64,000 bases of DNA from Bromus sterilis (lineage: Eukaryota > Streptophyta > Magnoliopsida > Poales > Poaceae): positions 236,117,782 through 236,181,781 of the forward strand of contig OX465600.1 of the NCBI GenBank assembly GCA_950022295.1, written 5' to 3'. The stretch's first letter is position 1, and each line of letters begins with the position of its first letter. Made by a program: the position numbers and the translations under genes. This document shows, piece after piece, positions 33,186-43,976 of the stretch. The notes beneath the pieces are model-generated. The model was not told where the DNA came from. It saw only the letters and a program-made list of their open reading frames with translations, and did no database searches.

Positions 33186-33965
33186 ATGGCAGATCTTCCC
33201 CCTCGGCAGATTGTTCGTTTGACCAGGTGCCTCGGTGTGCGTGGCCATCCCGCCACGTCGATCGAGATGATGTCCTATGTGGGATATCGATGGTATCCTG
33301 AGTACACCGTCGAGGAGCAGTTCCATGACTTCAACCAGACCCAGTTGCACTGCATTGTCAGGATCTACCCGCACCACGTTGGAGTCACTCCGCCTATCCA
33401 CTTTGGACATGGCATTGGCATTACCGAGAACATGGCTGTGCAGGATGTTGCATACTCATGTATTACACTGCTGAGAGAGGAGCACACTATGCTGAGAGAG
33501 ACCTTGTTCCGCTATATCCCTGCTGCACTTCCAGGAGAAGAGGGGTATTACACCGAGCTCTACTCAGATCACTCTGTAGAGGATCCAGTACTTCAGATGA
33601 CTGCTAGATTTGCTAGTGATCGAGATCGTGATGCACGCGCTCTCCGTTTTGAGCTTCACGCTACCCGTGTTCGTTTGTATCGAGCACTGACACTCTTGGC
33701 ACCCTTCGTGAGTGTTGGATCAGTTGAGTATGATGCCATCTACCCTGTGAGGACTCAGATGCCTTCTCGAGTTGCTTGGCCCGAGATTGGAGGCATTTTT
33801 CCACCCCGTGGTCCTTTGCTTCCACCCTACGCTGGACCTAGGCCCCATCCTTGCCCAAATGGATATCAGGGTACACAGGCCTCCGTGTTTTCCGATGGTC
33901 ACCTTCAGCTACCGGGATACGCGGGTAACTTTTACGAGGACTACTATGGAGATGGAGATGAGTGA
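33186..33965 (+). CDS. Extra ORF upstream of gag in G, unknown function (259 aa)
   Basis: The ATG at 33186 opens an uninterrupted 259-codon frame between the primer site and gag, 411 bases after the primer site and 331 bases before gag. The protein starts MADLPPRQIVRLTRCLGVRG, has a central His-rich part (RIYPHHVGVTPPIHFGHGIG), a helical Arg-rich stretch (DRDRDARALRFELHATRVRL), a Pro-rich segment and an acidic, Tyr-rich end (FYEDYYGDGDE). I see no zinc knuckle, protease or polymerase motif and no signal peptide. K, a relative, has only about 430 bases in the same interval and lacks this ORF. Extra ORFs in this position exist in some plant LTR elements; their roles are mostly unknown. An intact frame in a dead element suggests it was functional when G inserted. 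Confidence 0.7.
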   Translation: MADLPPRQIVRLTRCLGVRGHPATSIEMMSYVGYRWYPEYTVEEQFHDFNQTQLHCIVRIYPHHVGVTPPIHFGHGIGITENMAVQDVAYSCITLLREEHTMLRETLFRYIPAALPGEEGYYTELYSDHSVEDPVLQMTARFASDRDRDARALRFELHATRVRLYRALTLLAPFVSVGSVEYDAIYPVRTQMPSRVAWPEIGGIFPPRGPLLPPYAGPRPHPCPNGYQGTQASVFSDGHLQLPGYAGNFYEDYYGDGDE

Positions 33966-34296
33966 GACCGCCTGTGGTCTTACTTAGTGAGGATGTAGTA
34001 GTATCTTAGTATATTGTACGCAAGGTATCTAAGTTCCAGAGGCTTAGATAAATAATGTATAGGAAGTCAGAGTGCCTCTGAAGGATGTATCATCTTCATC
34101 ACGTTTGTATTAGCTTGGTGCTTGTACTAAAACGATGTATGGTTTGTATGACAGCTTGTGAATATATGGCTTGTATGCTTTTATCACCATGTTGTCAAGA
34201 TGATTACTTCCTTTGCTCTGTAATCCTTCCAGTACTTCAATACCTTGACTAGATTCTTCAATCAACTCTGTTTGACTTTGGTTTTTCACCTTCAAG

Positions 34297-36186
34297 ATGT
34301 CTCAAGGAACCCGTGGCCAGCTTGGTCGTAACCAGGGTCGTGGGAATGACCAGGAGGAAGGCAACCTTCCACCCCCACCCACGATGGCTCAGGTTCTGAT
34401 GGAGGTTGAGAGGAACCGCCGAGACTCTCACCATCTGCTGGAGGTCATTGCTCGCAACACCACTCAGCAGCGCAACGAGTTGGTGTCCCTGAACGACTTC
34501 ATCCGGCTTCATCCCCCGGTTTTCATTTACTCTACCGAGCCCCTTGACGCCGATGACTGGCTTCGCAGCATCGAGAGGAAGCTCCAAACAGGCCATGTTG
34601 CAGATGGTGACAATGTCAGCTATGCCACCTATCACCTTGAAGGTGCAGCTAGCTCTTGGTGGGAGAACTTCCTGAACATGCGTCCTGTTGGACCACCCGC
34701 ATCTTGGGAGGAATTCTGCACTTCCTTCCGTGAGCACCACATTCCCAAGGGTCTTATGGACCGCAAGCGTGAGGAGTTCTGCAACCTCACCCAAGGCAGA
34801 AGGACCGTTGACGAGTTTAGTCGTGAGTTCAACCGACTTGCTCGTTATGCTACTGAAGAAGTCTCCACCGACTCCAAGAAACAAGAGAGGTTCCGTTGTG
34901 GACTAAATTCTGGACTCCATCGTGAGCTCAACCTGCATGACTTTGCCACCTTCCAGGTCCTTGTCAACAAGGCCATCAAGGCAGAGGACATGAACACCCC
35001 CAACGATTTCCGCAAACACCCTAGAGACGATGGATCATCCAATTCTGGCTCCCAGAAGCGCAAGATCTGGATCCCAAATAGTATGTTCCGCCAGAACAAC
35101 CCACCGAGGCCATCCTATGTGGCGCCTCATCCACAAACTCAGTTCCACGCAACTCCACCAAACAACCCAGCTCCACGCACTGTCTTTGGAGCCTGTTACA
35201 AATGTGGTCAAGCAGGCCACTACTCTCGTGAGTGCCCCCAGAACCACCTCCAGAATCAGAATGCTCCACCCCGTGCCGGAGGCAACAACAATGGTCGTGG
35301 CAAGCCACCCCAGAAGGTCTACACCGCCAAACCCGCTCCTCCCGCCACTCTTGGACGTGTGAACCAGATTGCCGCCGAAGAGACTGACGACACCACTGAC
35401 GTCATTCTTGGTACGCTCCGAGTCAATTATGTTCCTACTTCCGTTCTTTTCGACCCAGGAGCATCTCATTCATTCATGTCGGAAAGTTATGCACTTCGTC
35501 ATGAGTTATCTTTTGTTGAATTGTCCACCCCAATGATTATTCAAACTCCAGGGTCAAGATGGCAAACTAATAGATTAAGCCATGGTAATCAAATTGCAAT
35601 TGAGGGTTTAGTATTCCTTGCTTCACTCATAGCCCTCAAGTGTTCAGACATTGATGTCATCCTTGGCATGGATTGGCTATCAAGACAGAGTGCCTACCTG
35701 GATTGCAAAGGCAAATCCGTGAAACTAACCCACCCTTCAGGCAAGACCGTCATCTATACCTCACCCAAAACAAGAACCCAAGTGCATTCCTTGAATGTAC
35801 TTACCCTTCCCGAACTTGAAGATATTCTGGTGCTTCGTGACTTCCCGGATGTCTTTCCTGAAGAGCTGCCGGGTATGCCACCCGACAGATGTGTAGAGTT
35901 TATAGTGGATCTTGTGCCAGGAACCGCACCCATTTCTAGACGCCCATACAAAATGGCCCCACGTGAGTTAGCTGAGCTTAAAACCCAACTGGAAGCTTTG
36001 TTGGAAAAAGGCTTCATCCGCCCTAGCTCATCGCCATGGGGTTGCCCCGTTCTGTTCGTAACGAAGAAAGATGGAACAGAAAGGATGTGCGTAGACTATC
36101 GCCCGCTAAATTTAGCGACGATAAAGAACAAGTACCCACTTCCCAGTATTATCCCCACTTGGTACTTCCACAAAACTTCTCGATGA
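34297..36186 (+). pseudogene. Gag-protease-partial RT polyprotein of G
   Basis: The ATG at 34297 opens an intact frame of 629 codons, of which about 617 belong to G. In order it holds a gag domain at about residues 70-230 (DADDWLRSIERKL, ASSWWENF, WEEFCTSFREHHIP, RRTVDEFSREFNRLARYA), a zinc knuckle CYKCGQAGHYSREC at residues 300-313, an aspartic protease with FDPGASHSF (catalytic Asp at residue 386) and GMDWLSR, and the start of reverse transcriptase (PISRRPYKMAP, SSPWGCPVLFVTKKDG, MCVDYRPLN). At KNKYPLP, before the RT catalytic Asp residues, the frame passes into H sequence and stops 13 codons later. Gag and protease look undamaged, so the loss of pol comes from the junction rather than from point decay. 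Confidence 0.92.
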
Positions 36187-36187
36187 G

Positions 36188-37606
36188 ATGATGACCAATT
36201 ATTCCCAATGGCACACCGAAAGAGCTCCAACAGGTAGGAAGGTAAACTCTGTCAAGGAGATCTCCTCCCTAAATGAAAAAGTTGACTTGATTATGTCTCT
36301 ACTTGCCAGGCAATCTCCTATTGATCCTCATGATGTTCCTTTAAATTCTTTGATTGCTCAGGATCAAGTAGATGTGAACTTTATCTCTAGAAACAACTTC
36401 AATAACAATTCTTATAGGAGTAATTTTGGTAGCAATCCTAGACTGTTCCCCTCCAACAACTATGGGAACAACAACACTTATCCTACCACCAAAAACTCCA
36501 CTTCTGAATTAGAAAGTATGCTTAAAGACTTTATCACTACACAAAAATCCTTCAACAAGAGTGTAGAGGAAAAACTAGACAAATTAGATAATCTCTCGTC
36601 GAAGGTAGACAATTTAGCTCATGAAGTAGAATTTCTTAAGATTAGAACTTCTCCTCCTGAGGAGAGGAAAGTCACTCCTATGAACGCTATCCAAGTGCAA
36701 ATTAATGAAAACATTAGGATGATGGATAAACTTAAAGAGAGATGGGCTAGAGAAAAGGAGGAAGAAGATAGGATTAAGAGCCTTCCTACACACCATAACA
36801 TTGCTACTATCCAAGTTGTTGAGGATTTCCAAACTCTTAGCACCCAATGCACCCCTAGTCCCATAGGACCTATTAATGGTGATGCTATGACCTCAACCGT
36901 GGAAGAAGAAATTTCTATGACTATAGAAGCTACTAAACAAGTGAGCCTAAAGGACACCACTACCAATTTACTTGATAGTAGTGACCTTGATTTTGATAAT
37001 TGCACCCTTTCTGAAGTTATTCGTTTCCTTCACAAAATGTCTAGAGACCCCCACACTAGCACACTTAATCTTGCCTTCACGGAGCATATCACTAATGCTC
37101 TCATTAAAGCTAGGGAGGAGAAGCTTAGGGTAGAAGCCTCCATACCTAGAAAGCTAGAAGATTTTTGGGATCCCATGATTAAAATTAAGTTGAATAACTT
37201 CTCTTGCTATGCTTTGTGTGATGTAGGAGCTAGTACCTCCGTTATGCCCAAAAGAATGTATGATATATTTGAATGGAAACCTTTTGATTCTTGTTCTTTT
37301 GGTGTTGTCCTTGTCGATTCTTCCGTAAAGAAAAATTTGGGGAAGATCGATGATGTTCTTATCATTGTCAATGACAATTATGTTCCCGTTGATTTTACTA
37401 TTATGGACATTGAATGTGAACCTTCTTGTACAATTATTTTGGGACGTCCTTTTCTTCGCACCGTGGGTGCTATTATTGATATGAAAGAAGGGATTATTAA
37501 ATTCCATTCCCCTCTTAAGAAAGGGATGAAACACTTCCATAGGAAAAATATTAAGTTGCCTTTTGAGTCCGTCACACGGGCTAGTTATTTTCTTGAAAAT
37601 ACTTGA
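36188..37606 (+). pseudogene. Gag (C-terminal part)-aspartic protease gene of H, open but 5'-truncated
   Basis: 472 codons remain open from the first Met after the junction. The N-terminal part is Asn-rich (SRNNFNNNSYRSNFGSN, NNYGNNN), followed by a long helical, probably coiled-coil segment (KSFNKSVEEKLDKLDNLSSK), an acidic linker (LLDSSDLDFDNC), then the protease with catalytic motif CDVGAS (Asp at residue 345) and ILGRPFLRTVGAIIDM. The frame ends without RT, as in B. The start and capsid domain were lost at the junction with G, which is in another frame, so no fusion protein forms. The absence of stops contrasts with the five lesions in B. Confidence 0.85.
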
Positions 37607-39379
37607 TCTATTTGCATTAAGCCTAGCTAATGGCTTTAAAGAAGCGCTTTCGGGAGGCAGCCCGCAACGAATTTAGGGTTTCCTTTTTGTTTTTCTTCTG
37701 TTTTTAGTGATCTTGATGTTTTTTACTACTGTAGCAACATCATTGTATCTTTATTTTTCAAGCTTTGTGCCATTTATAGCCTCATATGACAAGGGAAGTG
37801 AAAGTTGTGACATGCTGTCCAGAAAACAGATTCTGTCCTCGTGACTAGACAAATCACAGAAAAATCCCAGTTCATATTTTTGAGCTGAAATTTTTACACA
37901 GCGTGCTCTATACAATTACGGAACTTTCATATGTTCTGAGTTTTTTTATTTGCGTTGCTGGTCTGTTTTTCACAGATTCTGTCCTGTTTTTCCTTTTCTT
38001 CATTTTGCAAACCTTAAGCTTTCTTTTTCTTTTCAAAAACTTTTTGGCAATCTTGAGAAACATTAGATCTTCAAGATTATCCTTATTTCCAGTGGAGAAA
38101 AAATATATTTTATTATGGGTACTAACCTCGCTAATCAGATTATGATGAGTTATGTATGAAGGGGGTTTTCAAGTGAGCGAGGGAAGATTATGAAAGAAGA
38201 TTCAGGAGTGTCAAGCGCTTAAGCATGGGGATGCCCCCATGCATCCCTAATAAATATTCAAGGAGACTCAAATGTCTAAGCTTGGGCATGCCCCCGTGCA
38301 TCCCCTTCTCCATCAACAATTATCAGTTTGTCTTTTGTTTCACTATATTTTTATCACTTCATGCGTTATGTGCTATGCTTGGAGCGTCTCAGTCTTAGGT
38401 TTTATTTTTAGTTTTCTTTAGCTTCGCTTGCTGTTCATAGCAAGTTAGAACCCAAATTTCTTTGTGTGGGAGAGAGACACGCTCCACTGTCAAAATCTAG
38501 AACAAAACAAAGGATTCTTCATGCCTATATCTTTGATGTGTGTGTTCTTTATCTTTTCATAGCTACTGTCATGTTTAGCTCTTAGTTTTCAGGCTTTTCT
38601 TTTTAAAAGAGCTTTTTGTTTATTTTGTTGCTAGAAATCTCTGGAGTTTTGATGTTTATCTTGTTTAGAGAGTTTGCATGTTGCACTGAGTTTTGTGTCT
38701 TGACTTGGAGTAGGTAGTTGAGGTTGCTATTCTTTTTAGTAGTAACTTGCAATAGTTTTGAGGTATTGTTTTGAGTAATGTTTGGACTTTTGGTGTCAAG
38801 AGATTTAGCCTATTAGTGATAGATTTCGTATTTTGGGCCATCCGTGTTTATTTTCAAAACTTACAAAATTAGTTGAGAACTCTAGCTACTAGATGGATCA
38901 CTACTCTTTGGAGGGCTCGAATATTAGAGTACACTCACGTACCATGAGTCGAGGATGCGCAAGGATAACCAAACCCCCATACACTCCTCCTCGGGGTACT
39001 TATCTCTTTGTGAAACCTCCTTATTAGATTGAGAGTTACCAATAATAAGTGCATGAGTTCTTCAGACTAATGTGAGTATTCGAGAGATGACACTTCCACC
39101 TTCCCATATTTTTCTAACCTTTACTGTGTCATGCATTGCCTCGTTCTCACTCCGAGAGTTGGCGTCCACCTTCGCCGGTACATCCAAACCCTTGGCACGA
39201 TACGCTCTATCATCATAAACCTCCTTATATCCTTCCTCAAAACAGCCACCATACCTACCTATCAAGGCATTTCCATAGCCTTTCCGAGATACATTGCCAT
39301 GCAACATCCACCTTCTCATGACTTGATCTTCATGTGATACATGCTACTTGCTTGATCGATGAGCCGCATGCTAGTTGGG
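37607..39379 (+). other. 3' non-coding region of H
   Basis: It contains the post-coding hairpin (37651-37664, CGGGAGGCAGCCCG), the T-rich stretch, the doubled hairpin (38224-38305) and the short antisense ORF (39062-39319, minus, starting MRRWMLHGNVSRKGYGNALI). It ends at 39379 where TGTAACAACCC begins. No sense gene is seen. Confidence 0.75.
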
Positions 39380-40623
39380 TGTAACAACCCAAAACTAGAA
39401 AAATCCAGAAAAATTTGCACTTTTATTTTTCCCGTTGGGGATAATAATTTGCACATTTAATCCTGGCCGTAATCCATGTGACGGAAAAATGCCTAAGCAT
39501 TTTTCATGTTATGTAAAAGGATTATTTCAATTTCTTTTCTTTCTTTCTTTTCTGTCCTTCGCCATTTTCTCATTGCTTCGTCTTTGACCCCCTAAGCTAC
39601 ACCTTTGGGATTTTAACATGTTGTGCCATGATTAAAACCCCTGCAAAATCCCAAGATTTTAGCCCTTCTAGAAAATGGGGTTGTAGTTCAAATTGCATTT
39701 GAAATAATTTAAATGCCTTTTGGAATACTTAAACATTTTTTACCCAAATCATTTTCTAAAAATCCTATCGTTGAAAGGATCCATAATCATATTTTTGTAT
39801 GACTTTTGGAATTCATTGACCATTTTCTTTTAGCCTTTTTCTCTGCTGTCTTTTGTAAAAAGAATAAACGCAGAAGTCTTCCCCCTAGCCAGTTGGGCCC
39901 CCTCTCCATCTCAGCCCAGCCCAACTGCAACTCCCTAGCCCCAGCCCAACCAAACACTCCCCTCCTTTTTCCCTGCACATGGAGGACCCCCTTCTCACAC
40001 CCCTCACGGGCATGGCGTGGAGGAGGTGGAGCCCTCCTTCCAGCCTCTCCTACCCACCCTCCTTTATCTATCCCCTGCCAACCCTAGCCCATATCCCTCT
40101 CCTCCCAGCCGCCTCCACCTCGCTTCCCCTCTCTGTTCCTCTTCTTCTTCCCCGTGCATCTCGCCATGGACAGGAGGTCCATGACCACAATTTCTCTGGT
40201 GCCTGCGTCCGATCATCGCTGACGTGGACGCCATCTTCCTCCCCAACCCCGTGTGCTTACCCGGGCAGCAGTAGCCATGGCCGGCGTGCCCCGGCGTCTG
40301 CATCTTCTTCCCGCCACCTCAACCGCAGCCGCTTCTTCCACATCGCCGGCAAGCCCTCTTCCCCAAGCCGCGATCGCGTCCTCGCCGTCCTCTCCCGAGC
40401 GTCGCCTAGCCATCAAGTTGATCGGCGTCTTCCCGAGAAGGACGTCGTCCGCGCCGAGCCCCCTCTGTGAGTTGTGCCCTCCCCTCCTTTTCCTGCTCCT
40501 CCTCGCGCGTAGTCTCCGTAGGCCGCTGTCATGTCGAGGCCGTGCTGCCATCTGTTGCCTCCCGTGCACCGAGCATGAGCAGGTCGTGCCTTTGGCCTTC
40601 CATTTATGCCCACGTGAGCCCAT
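39380..40623 (+). mobile_element. Element I: LTR fragment starting TGTAACAACCC
   Basis: TGTAACAACCC is a typical Gypsy LTR start in grasses and lies at a clean break in H. About 500 AT-rich bases are followed by a GC-rich stretch (from about 39880) with overlapping open frames on both strands and no recognisable protein. It ends where the J LTR begins at 40624. The other end of this element is not in the window. Confidence 0.5.
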
Positions 40624-41087
40624 TGTAACAGCCCAGTTTTCACAAAAATTAAAAATTGTTTTCGGTGTGAATTGTTTGATTGTCTGATTTGTTTGCGGTG
40701 TTTGCATCCCCGATTTATCGATCGGCGATTATTTTGCCCCTCTTATCTCGTATCGCACGGAGACAGGCCCTTGCCACCCTGACACTCGACCTTTGCGACA
40801 CCGGGTTTCACCTGATCACCGTCGCGAAAACCGCACGAGACCAGCCGAAGCCAATGGAACGAAAACCCCCATTTAATAATTAAACGGGATATTTTTATAG
40901 AGCGCCGAAAAGTGTTTTCGGAACGGTTCCAGCGCGAGGTGAATGCCTCCGGCTCGACACGCTGATCGCGCAGTTTGAAGTTTTACCCGAATCGGAGGTA
41001 CTGCGGACCCCGACGGTCAGAAACGTTAGCACCGCACGCGCGAGCAAAAAAACGGAGATGTTTTCGCAAACTGCCAGCCACCGGGGC

Positions 41088-41096
41088 TATATAAAG
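41088..41096 (+). promoter_or_regulatory. TATA box of the J LTR
   Basis: TATATAAAG occurs in GGGGCTATATAAAGACC, followed by CTAGGGTTT and GC-rich leader sequence, a typical plant LTR promoter arrangement. Confidence 0.6.
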
Positions 41097-43463
41097 ACCA
41101 CCACACTCCCACCCCTTTCTAGGGTTTCCCCTAGCCAAAATGCAGCCACACCCCCAGTTTTTCCCCCAATTTTTGCCCAATAGCCTTTTTTTCGCGAAAC
41201 CCTAGCCCCAGCGGATCTGGACCGTCGGATCGACCGATCCAACGGCCCAGATCGCGCTCAGCCGTCGCCCAGCCCCTCCTCTCTCCTCCACGCAGCCTCC
41301 TCCCGTGGAGCAAGCCACCGCCGCCGCCGGTGCCGGCCAGCGTGCCGCCCCGGCCTCCCTTCTCCCCGCGCCCCTCCTTCCCTTCGTGTCCTCCCTCACC
41401 CCCGTTCTCCTCTCCTGCCACAGCTTGCTGCCGAAGGAGCCGCGCCACTGGTCGCCATGGAGCCGCCGTGGAGGTCCCGAGCTCGAGCTCACCGCTAACC
41501 TCCTCGGGCCCGCGCCGCCGCGCCATGGAGCCGACCGGCCGCCGCCTGGACCTCGCCGGGACCGGATCCGGCGCCACGAACCCCCCTGCACCCCGCCGCG
41601 CGGCCTGCTTCCCCCTCGTCGGCGTCAAGTGCGGCGCCGCCGCCGCGGGATCGGAGCACGGGGCCGTTTGCGCGACCCCCTCGCCGCGTTGACCCCGCGT
41701 GGGCCGGCCTTCCCAACCGGCGTGAGCAGCCCATTTCCCCAGCCGTCTTGGGCCGTGGCCCATGGGTGAGCTGCCCCTCTTTTTTTCCTTTTTTTTTTTC
41801 TTTTTTTTTTTCTGTTGGGCCCAGTAGATTCGCCCCGTTTAGTTTTTTTTCTGCTAGGTTCTTTTTATTATTTTGCAGATTGTATTAGCTTTTGCGGTGC
41901 CCGTAACTTTTTAACCGTAGCTCCGATCGCGATGCGTAAAATATGAATCTTTCTTAGTTTTGTGTCTAGTATAATAATTTGTGCTTTGTTGCCATGTTTG
42001 ACTTTGTTTACTTGCTGTTTGACTGCTAATTACACTGCCTGCCATTGTAAACTGTAATTGCAATAACTTTTTAACCGTTGCTCTGTTTAAAATGTTCTTT
42101 ATATGTAACTTGACTAGAATTGCATGTAGATTGTGTTTTTGCTGCTCTTGCTTGATAATAAAAATAATAAAATATTGTTTAGGGAAAAACAGTACCAAAT
42201 GCAATATTTATCGTGGGGTCCGTAATAGTTGGCAGGTATAGGTTTTACCCCCCACTTAAAGTGAATAGATTAGATAGTTTATTTTTCTCCACCCTTGCCA
42301 TGTTTGAGTGCTATGCCATGCTTCTGTGCTTGCCATGTTAACAACCTTTTTCTCACCTGTAGCTAAACAACTTGAACCACCGTAAACGTGCGGTATTCGT
42401 CGTGTGTGACGAGTACTCCACTTAAATTGTTCGCAACCGCTCTCGACGGTAGGTGCGATGTCTCGTGTTGCTTCTTGTTGATGCTTGCCCGTGTTTGCTT
42501 CGTAGTAATAGATGCTTGCTCGTTGATTGCTTTCCAGTGTTTATCGTCTTGTGTGCTTCTGCGGGTACCTCTCGGAGACGATGCGAGCTTGCGATCAACT
42601 ACACCTTCGGAACCCGACTGATCAATAGGCAAGGACTATACATTACTTATGATCCATTCTATTTACACCAGCGGTTTGCATGCTAGATAGGTTAGGTTCG
42701 ATGTTTGATCCTACCACATGCTTACAGCCGCTTTCAAACCGATAAAGCCATGTGCCCTCCCAGCAAACCATGTACTGTTATGTTACTATTGCTCGTTGCT
42801 CAGCCCCTGCTTAGTATGCATGCTTAGGATGCTACGATGTTACCCTGTTACTCCTGGGTTTGGGATATCACATTATTATATTGTTGTTGATGATATGATT
42901 ATTATAATGTTGACTATATTCGACGAAGGATGGAAGGTCTAGGCTATCCCGCCCCGACGCTTTGTTCCATTCGAGTCACCTAGGATCCGAGTTCCGGGTA
43001 TTGGTTTTAAGACTGAGCGTGCCTAACCGCGTGTGGGATTTTATGGGGTCCCCTTTTCTTACCTAGCTAGCTTCAAACATTTCTAGTGGTGGCCCGAGCT
43101 GATTTACCATTTGAAACCCCGTGTGTGTGCTTGGTGGATCCCCTCGCAGTTTTTAAACAACCCGGACCAGCGGAGACATGGTTTCCCTGTTGGTCCACCT
43201 TTGACCGGCGAGGGCCCGAGGCCTCACGTGAGGCGTCTCGGTAACCCAAACCCTGTTGAGACGGAAGAGTCCGATCTGAGAGCGTGGCCAGCTTTTGGAT
43301 TGGGTGTCGACTCCCCGGGGGCCACCCGGATTTGTTCGTTGTTAGTTAGAGGGACCTGTCGTTTCGGATCTCTTGGAACTAAATCATAAAATGGTTGCCT
43401 GTGATGGGTAGCAACTGAGAGAGATGGGCGTGCGTGCGAAGCCTTGTAATGGGCAGTTGGTAC

Positions 43464-43505
43464 ACCCCTGCAGGGTTAAATCTTTTCGAGAAGCCGTGTC
43501 CACGG
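43464..43505 (+). promoter_or_regulatory. Three-hairpin cassette in the J LTR
   Basis: ACCC-CTGCA-GGGT (43464-43476), CTTT-TCGA-GAAG (43482-43493) and CCGT-GTCC-ACGG (43494-43505). The second and third stems differ from those of G, but both arms have changed so that pairing is kept. Confidence 0.6.
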
Positions 43506-43976
43506 TTATGGACGACTTGAGACCTACTCCTTGTTCATAGACAACAACAACTGAGATAATCTAAATATAACTTGATCAACGTGTGTGTGCCTTAGCTGCT
43601 TCTTCTTCGTCGGGATGCGAAGAGGAGGACAAGGATAGGATAGGTGTTATGTTTGCGTAGTAGGTGGATAGAAGACTTGTTGGAGGCGATTCCTCATCGA
43701 ATGCTTGGCTTCTTATCTTACTCTCTACATCGTAGCCACTTCATAAATGCTAGTGCGGCAGCAACCTCACCACTTACCCCTTCCTTACCGTAAACTACTA
43801 GTTGTCCTAGAATGACGAGTGATGAAGTTCTTGCTGGGTCAGTTGACCACTACAGTTGGATGCTGAGTACTTCTGTACTCATGATACTACCCCCAAACTC
43901 TTTTCAGGGTTCTTGATCGACAACAGGTATGGTGATCCACGTTTCACGTGGAGACTCGACGACGACTAGTTAGGCG

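Larger units (their letters stand above)
28767..36147 (+). mobile_element. Element G: Tekay-type chromovirus, truncated in RT
   Basis: G has a 3,993-bp 5' LTR, an initiator-Met primer site, an extra ORF (33186-33965), and gag-protease-partial RT. It ends abruptly at about 36147, after the KNKYPLP segment, fused to H. No 3' LTR is found. Protein similarity to K, which carries a chromodomain, and the LTR terminal motif TGTCAGAACCC place it with Tekay-type chromoviruses. Confidence 0.85.
36148..39379 (+). mobile_element. Element H: 5'-truncated Athila-like gag-protease segment
   Basis: H starts inside gag (counterpart of B near 3101) and continues through protease and the 3' non-coding region to GCATGCTAGTTGGG (counterpart of B near 6350). 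There the LTR of I begins. Both LTRs are missing. Its coding part is far better preserved than that of B. Confidence 0.8.
40624..43976 (+). mobile_element. Element J: long LTR fragment starting TGTAACAGCCC
   Basis: TGTAACAGCCC marks the start. A good TATA box (41088-41096) is followed by a GC-rich leader (about 41200-41770), a poly(T) run (about 41780-41810) and AT-rich sequence. Near 43460 it carries the same three-hairpin cassette as the G and K LTRs, so it is probably a related chromovirus LTR. It is cut at 43976 by K, so at least 3.35 kb of LTR is present. I see no gene, and open frames in the GC-rich part overlap on both strands. Confidence 0.55.

Noticed and set aside
39979..41769. Long open frames in I and J that look like proline-rich proteins
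   Set aside because: Same situation: GC-rich LTR leader, overlapping frames on both strands, no recognisable domain, and no conservation between the two elements.
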